From contig NZ_QXED01000001.1 of NCBI RefSeq assembly GCF_003583365.1, positions 1,178,001 through 1,242,000 on the forward strand: 64,000 nt of DNA. The letters run 5' to 3'. Both the position numbers and the translations under genes were made by a program. Below, in pieces: positions 42,845 through 50,620 of this stretch; position 1 is the stretch's first letter, and every line of letters begins with the position of its first letter. The DNA is from Fibrisoma montanum (GTDB taxonomy: Bacteria > Bacteroidota > Bacteroidia > Cytophagales > Spirosomataceae). The notes beneath the pieces were generated by a model, which did not search any database, was not told where the DNA came from, and saw only the letters and a list, made by a program, of their open reading frames with translations.

Positions 42845-42931
42845 ACTTCTAGAGCGAACTGGCAATGAGACAGAATAACCTGGCACCAGATTGACGGCCC
42901 GGTTTTAACTTTCGGTAGAGACAAAACCCAT

Positions 42932-44326
42932 CTATTCCCTGGCAAGGCCCGCCCGCCATGCCAGTAGCTTGGACCGCATAGCCCCCACAAGTTTCGGTTG
43001 CTGACCGGATACATCCGTTTGTTCGGATGTATCGATAGCAAGATTATAAAGTTCGGTACCAGAGCCATCATCATTGACCAGCAGTTTCCAGTTGCCCTCC
43101 CGTATGGCCAGATTCGGGCTTTTATCGCGCCCCGCCGGGTAACGAAATGATTGGTTGTTGCGACCATATTCCCAGAAAAGGGGCTTTTTACGAACGCCAG
43201 GTTTGCCCAGCAACACCGCTGCCCTATTCTCTCCATCACCGGGCGAAGGGCTCCCTTTTTTACCCGCCAGACTCACGAACGTCGGCAAAAGGTCAACCGC
43301 GCTAAGCACCGACTGGCTATCAACCTTGCCTCCGGGAGTCTGGGCCGGATAGCGAACGATAAAGGGCATGCGAATACCGCCTTCGTAAAGCGAGAGTTTA
43401 CTACCCCGGAACAGACCCGACCGGCTCCCCTGAAAAGTAGGCAAGGCGCCGTTATCACTGGTGAACACAACGAGCGTATTATCGTCGACACCCAGTGCTT
43501 TCAGGCCCGCCATCAGCCGGCCGATCTGGACGTCGAGTTCGGCCAGGACGGCCTTGAATTCGCGCGGCTTTTCGGTTCCTTTCGGAAACGCGTTGAGCGT
43601 TAGTTCGTCAGGTACCCAGGGTGTATGCACGTCGTCGGGCCAGAGGTTGATGTAGCAGGGTTTACCAGGATTGAGCTTCAGAAAATCAAGGGTCTTGTCA
43701 ACAAAGTACGCGGTGCGGTTCCAGCGTTTTACACTGTCTGATTTGGCCCAGATCCAGTCGGTCGACGTAAGTAATGGATCGGGATCGGGACTTTCCCAGG
43801 TACTGGCGTATTTGTCGAAACCGTATTGCCGGATACCGGGCGCATTGTCAACGTCGCGCCCACCCCCCATGTGCCACTTCCCGAAATGCGCTGTGGCGTA
43901 ACCAGCCGTTTTAAGTTCACGCGCTACTGATGGCGCTGAAGTATCCAGAAAATCGGCTTGCTCGCAGGTACGGTTGTGTTTTCGATCGGCCAGAAAGGAT
44001 GTAATTCGCCATTTGCTGGGTACGTTGCCCGTTGTGAGGCCCACCCGCGATGGCGAGCAGATGGGAGCCGCACTGTAGTAGTTGGTAAATTTGATGCCTT
44101 CGGCCGCCAGTTGGTCAATGTTGGGCGTTGGTGGCAGCTGATTGGCAACACTACTGGGTCGGTAGCACCCCACATCGGCTGACCCCATATCGTCGATCAG
44201 AATCAAGATGATGTTGGGCAACCGGTTCGGTTGCTTTGGTTTAGCATCAAACGTCGGCTGAATAGCACCAATGCTACTCAACAACAGTACTACAGCTAAT
44301 GCCCGAAGGGCCAGTCGGATATGCAT
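42932..44326 (-). CDS. Arylsulfatase-type secreted sulfatase
   Basis: This 464-residue exported enzyme hydrolyses sulfate esters. The signal peptide is MHIRLALRALAVVLLLSSIG. Metal-binding aspartates 45-46 sit in ILILIDDMGSADVGCY. The formylglycine motif C-x-P-S-R occurs as PICSPSRVGLTTGN with cysteine 90, the residue to be oxidised by a sulfatase-maturating enzyme. HFGKWHMGG near 146, VFTSDNGALP near 288 and the C-terminal ELYNLAIDTSEQTDV stretch are standard S1-family features. The maturase gene is not in the window. It is probably co-transcribed with the propeller glycosidase downstream. No SusC/SusD pair is nearby. Confidence 0.93.
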   Translation of the reverse strand: MHIRLALRALAVVLLLSSIGAIQPTFDAKPKQPNRLPNIILILIDDMGSADVGCYRPSSVANQLPPTPNIDQLAAEGIKFTNYYSAAPICSPSRVGLTTGNVPSKWRITSFLADRKHNRTCEQADFLDTSAPSVARELKTAGYATAHFGKWHMGGGRDVDNAPGIRQYGFDKYASTWESPDPDPLLTSTDWIWAKSDSVKRWNRTAYFVDKTLDFLKLNPGKPCYINLWPDDVHTPWVPDELTLNAFPKGTEKPREFKAVLAELDVQIGRLMAGLKALGVDDNTLVVFTSDNGALPTFQGSRSGLFRGSKLSLYEGGIRMPFIVRYPAQTPGGKVDSQSVLSAVDLLPTFVSLAGKKGSPSPGDGENRAAVLLGKPGVRKKPLFWEYGRNNQSFRYPAGRDKSPNLAIREGNWKLLVNDDGSGTELYNLAIDTSEQTDVSGQQPKLVGAMRSKLLAWRAGLARE

Positions 44327-44428
44327 AGTCAGCTCAGGTCAGACCGATAATGAGCAAAGTAAGTAATTGTCTCTTATACTCATCAGGCCGATCGGTTTGC
44401 TGCATAAGGGCGTAGTTTCCGCTGAGCT

Positions 44429-45049
44429 TTACGGGCTGGCCTGTTTCTTTCGCTGGTAGTAGCGCCGGGCTTTCTCGTTGGTGCCGCAGGTTTGCATGTC
44501 ACACCATTTCCGACGGTGATTCTTGGTTTCATCCAGGAAGTACCAGGCGCAGGCCCCGCATTGTTTAATCAGCTTTTGGTCTTTAGTAGTCAGTAACTCG
44601 TAGGCAGACAAGCTATAGATCCAAACCGCCAGCATGAGCTCTGACTTGGGACGCTCCCAACCGACTACTAGTTTGTCGGCCTGCCAAGAAAACCCCCGTT
44701 TGCCCAGGGCCTCGTTGACATCTCCGTTAAAGGCTCTCAAGGCGGAAGCCGTTACGTCTTCCGAATTTCCTTTTACCAACGCTGAAAATACGGTAAGCAT
44801 TGACTGCCTTACCTGGCGAGCCTTACCCAACACGCGCTCTGCCTGCCCGGTATTGTCTTCGGCCAATCGCTCCAGGGCGGCAAGGGTATCATCGTCCAGC
44901 AGGGATAACCGGCGGGTAAGAACCAGTAGGTCGTTATACGTATGCAGTCGCTCTACGGGGACGTCAAAGTTCAGAGCTGTGTTCACAAAATCAAGACACG
45001 CAGCTCCGCCCGTCAAGTCCATTTCAGTAATTGTAGTGACTTTTGCCAT
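44429..45049 (-). CDS. CGNR zinc-finger transcriptional regulator
   Basis: This 206-residue protein has an N-terminal ABATE-like domain (about 1-150, with GGAACLDFVNTALNF near residue 13) and a C-terminal CGNR zinc finger (about 160-200). The finger reads CGACAWYFLDETKNHRRKWC followed by QTCGTNEKARRYY. CGNR proteins are thought to be DNA-binding stress or antibiotic-response regulators. It is divergently transcribed from an EamA-family exporter, and the shared 101-base region holds a symmetrical repeat next to each start codon. It is therefore a strong candidate regulator of that exporter. Confidence 0.87.
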   Translation of the reverse strand: MAKVTTITEMDLTGGAACLDFVNTALNFDVPVERLHTYNDLLVLTRRLSLLDDDTLAALERLAEDNTGQAERVLGKARQVRQSMLTVFSALVKGNSEDVTASALRAFNGDVNEALGKRGFSWQADKLVVGWERPKSELMLAVWIYSLSAYELLTTKDQKLIKQCGACAWYFLDETKNHRRKWCDMQTCGTNEKARRYYQRKKQASP

Positions 45050-45066
45050 CGCTTAAACCCTGCTAA

Positions 45067-45151
45067 TTTTATAACTAGTAAAACAACTTTTGACAGTTAT
45101 AGTTTTACCTTTGAATTCATACCTGTTAAATTTGTTTTAAAGGTTATAAAA
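45067..45151. promoter_or_regulatory. Symmetrical repeat in the CGNR/EamA divergent promoter region
   Basis: TTTTATAAC at 45067-45075 and its exact complement GTTATAAAA at 45143-45151 lie at the two ends of the intergenic region. The second arm touches the first base of the EamA start codon. Between them ATAACTAGTAAAAC (45071-45084) and GTTATAGTTTTAC (45096-45108) form another imperfect inverted pair. These are candidate operators for the CGNR protein. Confidence 0.4.
45106..45113 (+). promoter_or_regulatory. Candidate -7 box of the EamA transporter gene
   Basis: TACCTTTG matches the TAnnTTTG consensus exactly, 37 bases before the start codon. A TTTTG upstream (45088-45092) is only 13 bases away, shorter than usual. 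Confidence 0.5.
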
Positions 45152-46071
45152 TGAATACAACAACCGCTTCTCGCCTTTGGCTGGTGCTGGCTTTTGCAGC
45201 TGTTTATTTCGTTTGGGGAACAACCTATCTGGCTAACCTATTCGCTCTGAAAGCTATCCCGCCATTCATTATCTCGGCGCTTCGTTACGTTATAGCTGGC
45301 CTACTGCTGGGTGTACTTGCTTATAGCCGAAGTCAATCTTTTCCGAAAGCGCAGGAAGTTCGGGACTTGACCATCAGTGGAATACTAATGCTTGTTGGTG
45401 GCTCGGGTCTGGTGGTTGTCGCCGAGCAGTACATTTCATCTGGCTCGGCGGCCGTAATTGTAGCTACTGAACCGCTTTGGTTTGTTTTGTTGGACTACCC
45501 ACGCTGGAAGCTGTATTTCTCTAATAAAAAAATCGTTGCCGGGCTACTGATTGGCTTTTCGGGTATCGTCTTATTCGCCCAGTTTACGCCTGTTCCTAAG
45601 GGCATTCAAACAGCCAATACGTTACTAGGTACGGCGCTTGTGCTGGCAGCTGCGATTCTTTGGGTAATCGGTACGTTGTTTACCGCACGAAGAATTCAAC
45701 CGGGCCGTTATACCTTTTGGCATACAACCATTCAACTACTGGCTGCCGGGGCTTTTGCCGGGTTAATTGCGCTGATCAATGGCGAGTGGCAACGATTTGA
45801 ACCGCAGTCAGTCCCGTTGATGGCCTGGGGTGGTCTGGCTTTTTTGATTGTATTTGGTTCGCTTATTGCCTACCTGGCGTTTGCCTGGCTGGTCACCGTT
45901 CAGCCGCCGGCCATCGTCAGTACGCATACATACGTCAACCCGGTAGTTGCTGTGCTGATTGGCTGGCTGGCCGTTGGCGAACCGATAACGGGCTTGCAAA
46001 TTGTGGCGTTGGTTATTGTCTTAGCGGGTGTGGTACTGACCCAGTTAAGCCAGGTGCGTGCGGAGGGATAA
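45151..46071 (+). CDS. EamA-family drug/metabolite exporter
   Basis: This 306-residue inner-membrane protein has ten predicted helices arranged as two EamA repeats (about 12-140 and 155-297). FVWGTTYLANLFALKAIPPFIISALRY near residue 20 and VATEPLWFVLLDY near 105 belong to the first repeat, and IVSTHTYVNPVVAVLIGWLAVGEP near 251 is the standard closing motif of the second. Relatives export amino acids, purines or metabolites; the cargo is not predictable. It is divergent from the CGNR regulator gene, which probably controls it. Confidence 0.93.
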   Translation: MNTTTASRLWLVLAFAAVYFVWGTTYLANLFALKAIPPFIISALRYVIAGLLLGVLAYSRSQSFPKAQEVRDLTISGILMLVGGSGLVVVAEQYISSGSAAVIVATEPLWFVLLDYPRWKLYFSNKKIVAGLLIGFSGIVLFAQFTPVPKGIQTANTLLGTALVLAAAILWVIGTLFTARRIQPGRYTFWHTTIQLLAAGAFAGLIALINGEWQRFEPQSVPLMAWGGLAFLIVFGSLIAYLAFAWLVTVQPPAIVSTHTYVNPVVAVLIGWLAVGEPITGLQIVALVIVLAGVVLTQLSQVRAEG

Positions 46072-46146
46072 GCCGCTGCGTCGGTATGAATCAACCCGTA
46101 ATTATTAATAGCGTAGTATAAGCTAACGGCGCTTTTTAACTTCTCC

Positions 46147-46154
46147 TATCTTTG
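46147..46154 (+). promoter_or_regulatory. Candidate -7 box of the NTF2-like gene
   Basis: TATCTTTG is a perfect TAnnTTTG box 25 bases before the start codon at 46180. A T-rich stretch (GCTTTTTAAC) lies about 12-15 bases upstream. Confidence 0.5.
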
Positions 46155-46179
46155 CCGCACATTACTCACAACTCAGTTC

Positions 46180-46587
46180 ATGACTGCTCAGGAAACCGTT
46201 ACTGCTTATTACAACGCCTTCAATCAGAAAGACTGGGCAGCGATGCTCCGTCTTGTCCACCCAAACGTTCGCCACGACAGCAACCAGGGTGCTACCCGAA
46301 CCGGCAAAGACCGCTTCAGCCAGTTCCTGAAACACATGGACGACTGCTACGACGAGACGTTGACCGAGATCGTCGTCATGACCGAGCCAACCGGTACGCG
46401 GGTCGCCTGTGAATTTGTCGTAAACGGGGAGTACAAGAAAACGGATGGCGATCTGCCGCCGGCTACGGGCCAGACCTACGTACTGCCGGCTGGTTCGTTT
46501 CTGGACGTGTCGGAAGGCTTGATTACGCGCATCACGACGTATTATAACCTGCCGCTTTGGGAGTCGCTGGTACTCGGTAAACAGTAA
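46180..46587 (+). CDS. NTF2-like/SnoaL-like protein (ketosteroid-isomerase fold)
   Basis: This 135-residue protein has the start typical of SnoaL-like proteins: MTAQETVTAYYNAFNQKDWAAMLRLVHPNVRHDSNQG (residues 1-37). A helix (FSQFLKHMDDCYDETLTEIVVM) and a curved sheet follow, ending in GLITRITTYYNLPLWESLV. The hydrophobic cone of this fold may bind or isomerise a small molecule, but many members are of unknown function. No signal peptide is present. The GNAT gene begins four bases after its stop, so the two are co-transcribed. Confidence 0.85.
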   Translation: MTAQETVTAYYNAFNQKDWAAMLRLVHPNVRHDSNQGATRTGKDRFSQFLKHMDDCYDETLTEIVVMTEPTGTRVACEFVVNGEYKKTDGDLPPATGQTYVLPAGSFLDVSEGLITRITTYYNLPLWESLVLGKQ

Positions 46588-46591
46588 TACG

Positions 46592-47203
46592 TTGTCGGCC
46601 GTACCACCTTCTTCCTTAACGTTCGCCAGGTTTACCGGCGCTGGTTTTCGGGCCGTATTCGATACGTTGGCGGCCTTACGGATCGCCGTATTTCGCGACT
46701 TCCCCTATCTCTACGAAGGCACCATCGACTACGAAAAGGACTACCTGGAAACCTACGCCCGGGCCGAGCGGTCGTTTCTGTTCGCGGTGTACGACGGCGA
46801 TCGGATGGTTGGAGCCACAACGGCCATTCCGCTGCGTGACGAAACTTCGGACGTACAGCAGCCTTTCGTTCAGGCCGGTTATGAGCTCAATACGGTCTTT
46901 TACTTTGGCGAGAGTATCCTGCTGCCTCCCTACCGCGGCCTGGGACTTGGCCACCGATTCTTTGATGAACGCGAAGCCCATGCCCGCCAGTTTGGTCAAT
47001 ACACCCTGACCTGCTTCTGCGCCGTGCAACGCCCCGACGATCACCCGCTACGTCCGGCAGACTACCAGCCGCTCGATGCGTTCTGGCACAAGCGCGGCTA
47101 TCAGCGCGAACCCGGCCTGCAAAGTGTGTTCAGCTGGCCCGACCTCAACGAGCGGGTTTCCACACCGAAACCCATGGTATACTGGATGCGCAGGCTCGAT
47201 TAA
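46592..47203 (+). CDS. GNAT-family N-acetyltransferase
   Basis: This 203-residue protein appears to start at TTG 46592, four bases after the preceding stop; no ATG or GTG lies at the N-terminus. The acetyl-CoA-binding core is near residues 108-125 (GESILLPPYRGLGLGHRFFDER), matching the Q/R-x-x-G-x-G/A signature. An aromatic-rich C-terminal half (YQPLDAFWHKRGYQ) follows, and MVYWMRRLD closes the protein. The substrate is unknown. It is probably translationally linked to the NTF2-like gene. Confidence 0.85.
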   Translation: MSAVPPSSLTFARFTGAGFRAVFDTLAALRIAVFRDFPYLYEGTIDYEKDYLETYARAERSFLFAVYDGDRMVGATTAIPLRDETSDVQQPFVQAGYELNTVFYFGESILLPPYRGLGLGHRFFDEREAHARQFGQYTLTCFCAVQRPDDHPLRPADYQPLDAFWHKRGYQREPGLQSVFSWPDLNERVSTPKPMVYWMRRLD

Positions 47204-47278
47204 TAAGCGCCCCCCGGGATTCGGGCTAACATAAGCGGCTATCAGGCAGTTGTTCTACTGAATAGAACCTGCAACGCT

Positions 47279-48421
47279 ATGGACAAAAACGCTGGCACCG
47301 ACCTGGAACTTGGCATCGGTATCATTGGTATGGGCGGCTTCGGCCTCTTTGCCGCTCAACAGTTTCTTCAAACCCCAAACACGCGACTCGTAGCCATTGC
47401 CGGCTCAAAACGGGAGGAAGCCCTGCGTACGGCCCAGCGCTTCGGCGCCGACCAGCTGGATTCCATCGAGGAACTGGTGAACCACCCCGACGTAGATGTC
47501 GTCTACATTGCCACGCCCCCGTTTCTACACTATGAACAGGCGATGCTGGCCCTGAACGCCGGCAAACACGTCATCTGCGAAAAACCGCTGGCCCTCGATC
47601 CCGAGCAGGGCCGCGAGATGCTCGAAACTGCCCGGCAGAAAGGGCTGCTGATGGTCACTAACCTGATGCAGCGCTATAACCCCATGTTTGCCCGCATCAA
47701 GCACCTGATCGAGAAAAAGCTGCTGGGGGAGTTCCTGCACGGCTACTTCGAAAACTACGCGGGCGACGAAGGACTGATGCCCGACCACTGGTTCTGGGAC
47801 CGCAGCAAAAGTGGCGGGATTTTCATTGAGCACGGTGTTCACTTCTTCGACATGTTTGCAGGGTGGCTCGGCGATGGGCAGGTGGTAGCGGCTCAGGTGG
47901 TGAAACGGCCGGGAAGCAACGCCATAGAAGATCAGGTGCAGGCCACAGTTCAGTACGGCAGTGAGGAAGAGGGGATCAAACTCGTCAATTTTTATCACGG
48001 CTTCACGCAGACCGGCCGGATGGATCGGCAGGAGATGCGGCTGGTATTTGAGCGGGGTGACGTAACGCTCTTCGAATGGGTACCGACCCGGATGATCATG
48101 CGCTGTGTGGCCGACGAAGCCACCACCAAAGCGCTGATGGATCTGTTCCCGGGCGCTCAACTGAACGTAACGGAAAACATCGGCGGCAAAGACCGGGTGA
48201 TGCGCGGGCGGCACAAAGAATTTGAGGCCTACCAGCGTATTGAGATGCGGTTTGGCTTCGGCGAGGAGAAACAGCACCTCTACGGCGAACTGCTGCGGCT
48301 CATGTTCCGCGATCAGGCCAGCGCCATTCATTACCCTGAAACGCACCGGATTATTACGGAAGAAAACGGGCTAAACTCACTCGAAACCGCAACCGCGGCC
48401 GATCGGCTGGCGCGTCAATAG
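47279..48421 (+). CDS. Gfo/Idh/MocA-family oxidoreductase
   Basis: This 380-residue NAD(P)-dependent oxidoreductase has an N-terminal Rossmann domain (about 10-130) with GIGIIGMGGFGLFAAQQFL near residue 12, DVDVVYIATPPFLHYEQ near 70 and the conserved ICEKPLA near 97. The C-terminal domain holds DRSKSGGIFIEHGVHFFDM near 170, where the lysine and histidine act in family members. Substrates include inositols, sugars and their derivatives; here unknown. A small 6-bp hairpin (GTTCTA/TAGAAC, 47252-47268) lies just before the start codon. The gene ends eight bases before a long hairpin with a T-run. Confidence 0.92.
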   Translation: MDKNAGTDLELGIGIIGMGGFGLFAAQQFLQTPNTRLVAIAGSKREEALRTAQRFGADQLDSIEELVNHPDVDVVYIATPPFLHYEQAMLALNAGKHVICEKPLALDPEQGREMLETARQKGLLMVTNLMQRYNPMFARIKHLIEKKLLGEFLHGYFENYAGDEGLMPDHWFWDRSKSGGIFIEHGVHFFDMFAGWLGDGQVVAAQVVKRPGSNAIEDQVQATVQYGSEEEGIKLVNFYHGFTQTGRMDRQEMRLVFERGDVTLFEWVPTRMIMRCVADEATTKALMDLFPGAQLNVTENIGGKDRVMRGRHKEFEAYQRIEMRFGFGEEKQHLYGELLRLMFRDQASAIHYPETHRIITEENGLNSLETATAADRLARQ

Positions 48422-48428
48422 AACGGGG

Positions 48429-48528
48429 CAGGTAGTTTGCCAACTTTATATAATAAAAATTTTTAAAAACTTTAGTTGGTATCGTACAATCTCCGACGCT
48501 GGCTATAGCAAACTACCTGTTTTTTTTC
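48429..48528 (+). terminator. Long-loop intrinsic terminator after the oxidoreductase gene
   Basis: CAGGTAGTTTGC at 48429-48440 pairs perfectly with GCAAACTACCTG at 48508-48519, followed by eight or nine T. The 67-base interior is AT-rich and contains CCAAC/GTTGG, allowing a nested stem. Confidence 0.75.
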
Positions 48529-48565
48529 TGACCTTTGCGCTGTCTTATCATCCTCCGCCAGCGCT

Positions 48566-50524
48566 ATGATTACGGAATCCACGCTACTCGACAGTCCGAA
48601 CGGACGCTCGTCGGGTGAGCCGGTTCAGTCGGCCATCACCTACGAAAAAATTCCTACGCACATTTACGCCGATGCGAAAGCGGCATCCCGCGCCGTGGCG
48701 CAGGAAATTGCCGATCTGATCCGTCAGAAACAAGGTGAAGGCAAACCCTGTATCCTGGGTTTAGCCACGGGCTCATCGCCCAAAACGGTTTACGCCGAAC
48801 TGGTGCGCATGCACCGCGAAGAAGGATTGAGTTTCCGCAACGTGGTATCCTACAACCTCGACGAGTACTACCCGATGGAGCCCGACTCGCTGCAGAGCTA
48901 CTGGCGCTTCATGAAGGAACAACTGTTCGATCACGTCGACATTCAGGAGGGGAACTACCACGTTCCCGATGGAACGGTACGTCCGGATAAAGTAGCGGAA
49001 TTTTGCCGGCAATACGAAGCGGCTATCGAAGCCGATGGTGGACTGGACTTCCAGCTACTCGGTATCGGCGGAAACGGCCACATCGGATTCAACGAACCGG
49101 GTTCACTCAGCAACTCGCATACCCGCCTGATGATGCTCGACAACTCGACACGGGCGGCTGCGTCGGGCGACTTCGGCGGCCTGGCCAAAACGCCCCGGAA
49201 AGCCATCACGATGGGGGTTGCCAGTATCCTGAGCGCCCGCCGGGTTGTGCTGCTGGCCTGGGGCGAACGCAAAGCGCCCGTGATCCGTGGGGCCGTGGAA
49301 GGTACCGTTTCGGAACTGAACCCGGCGTCGTATCTGCAAACCCACCCGAACGTACTGTTCGTGATCGACGAAGCGGCTGCGTCGGAGCTGACCCGCATGA
49401 AAACACCCTGGCTGGTGGATTCGGTGGTGTGGGACAACAAGATGATCAAAAAGGCGGTCACGCACCTGTCGCTGACCCTGGGCAAACCGGTTCTGAAACT
49501 GACCGACCGCGACTACAACGACAACGGGATGAGCGACCTGCTGGCGCAGTACGGCCAGTCGTACGACATCAACATCGATATTTTCAACCAGCTTCAGCAT
49601 ACCATTACAGGCTGGCCGGGTGGTAAACCCAACGCCGACGATACCAATCGGCCGGAACGGGCGCTGCCCGCCCAGAAGCGCTGCCTGCTGTTCAGCCCGC
49701 ACCCCGACGACGACATTATTTCGATGGGCGGTACGTTCCAGCGGCTCGTCGATCAGGGCCATGAGGTACACGTTGGCTATCAGACGTCGGGCAACATTGC
49801 CGTAGCCGACGACGAAGCGATACGTTTCGCAGATTATGTGGTCGACTTCAACAACCAGTTCGGCATCAAAAGTCCCGAAGCTACCCGGATTTTCCAGGAC
49901 GCGGCTGCCTCGCTCCGCAACAAAAAAGATTCGGAAATGGACACTGCCGAAGTTCGGTACGTAAAAGGCCTGATCCGAATGGGCGAAGCCAAGTCGACCT
50001 GCCGCTTTGTCGGCATTCCGGTCGAAAACGCTCACTTCCTGAACATGCCGTTTTATGAAACCGGAACGGTAGCGAAAAAGCCGCTTGGCGAAGAGGATGT
50101 CAGGATCGTGATGGAGCTGATTGAGCAGATCAAGCCACACCAGATCTACGCGGCCGGTGACCTCGCGGATCCGCACGGAACGCACAAGGTATGTCTGGAC
50201 GCGGTGATGGAGGCCGTTCGTCGGTTGAAGCACAAGAATTTCATGAAAGACTGCTGGGTATGGCTCTACCGTGGTGCCTGGGCTGAATGGGATATTCACG
50301 AAATCGAGATGGCCGTACCGATGTCGCCCGATCAGGTCATGCGGAAACGCCTGGGAATTTTCAAACACCAGTCGCAGAAAGACGGCGTAGTGTACCAGGG
50401 TACCGACTCGCGGGAGTTCTGGCAGCGGGCCGAAGAACGTAACCGAGCCACTGCCGGCCTTTACAATCGATTGGGCCTTGCCGAATACGAAGCTATCGAA
50501 GCCTTTGTTCGTTGGAAGTTTTAA
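48566..50524 (+). CDS. nagB: Glucosamine-6-phosphate deaminase fused to a PIG-L deacetylase domain
   Basis: This 652-residue two-domain protein belongs to a kind known from Bacteroidota. The N-terminal NagB domain (about 30-310) has GLATGSSPKTVY near residue 65, the catalytic aspartate in YNLDEYYPM (99) and the GGNGHIGFNEPGS motif with histidine 172. It should convert glucosamine-6-phosphate to fructose-6-phosphate and ammonia. The C-terminal PIG-L/LmbE domain (about 370-630) has the zinc motif PHPDDDI with histidine 379 and aspartates 381-382, and a second ligand in ADPHGTHKV near 533. It probably removes an acetyl or similar group from an amino sugar. The fusion suggests channelling in hexosamine catabolism, though the PIG-L substrate is unproven. 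Confidence 0.9.
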   Translation: MITESTLLDSPNGRSSGEPVQSAITYEKIPTHIYADAKAASRAVAQEIADLIRQKQGEGKPCILGLATGSSPKTVYAELVRMHREEGLSFRNVVSYNLDEYYPMEPDSLQSYWRFMKEQLFDHVDIQEGNYHVPDGTVRPDKVAEFCRQYEAAIEADGGLDFQLLGIGGNGHIGFNEPGSLSNSHTRLMMLDNSTRAAASGDFGGLAKTPRKAITMGVASILSARRVVLLAWGERKAPVIRGAVEGTVSELNPASYLQTHPNVLFVIDEAAASELTRMKTPWLVDSVVWDNKMIKKAVTHLSLTLGKPVLKLTDRDYNDNGMSDLLAQYGQSYDINIDIFNQLQHTITGWPGGKPNADDTNRPERALPAQKRCLLFSPHPDDDIISMGGTFQRLVDQGHEVHVGYQTSGNIAVADDEAIRFADYVVDFNNQFGIKSPEATRIFQDAAASLRNKKDSEMDTAEVRYVKGLIRMGEAKSTCRFVGIPVENAHFLNMPFYETGTVAKKPLGEEDVRIVMELIEQIKPHQIYAAGDLADPHGTHKVCLDAVMEAVRRLKHKNFMKDCWVWLYRGAWAEWDIHEIEMAVPMSPDQVMRKRLGIFKHQSQKDGVVYQGTDSREFWQRAEERNRATAGLYNRLGLAEYEAIEAFVRWKF

Positions 50525-50539
50525 CACTACAGGCTGACA

Positions 50540-50593
50540 CTATAATACAAAAATTGGATAGCTTTGCGGAGTTATCCAATTTTTGTATTATAG
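50540..50593. terminator. 21-bp perfect inverted repeat after the NagB/PIG-L gene
   Basis: Arms at 50540-50560 and 50573-50593 are fully complementary around a 12-base loop. The descending arm includes CCAATTTTTGTATT, which supplies a T-run. It starts 16 bases after the stop codon and ends 27 bases before the next gene. Confidence 0.85.
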
Positions 50594-50620
50594 CACCTTG
50601 TTGTAAACTTCCCGTGCGGC

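Noticed and set aside
47252-47268. Small hairpin (GTTCTA/TAGAAC) just before the Gfo/Idh/MocA start codon
   Set aside because: Six base pairs in a short AT-rich region can arise by chance and there is no second copy to support an operator.
49103-50527. A 474-codon minus-strand open frame opposite the NagB/PIG-L gene
   Set aside because: The plus strand encodes both domains with intact motifs; the minus product is Arg/His/Val-rich without any pattern.
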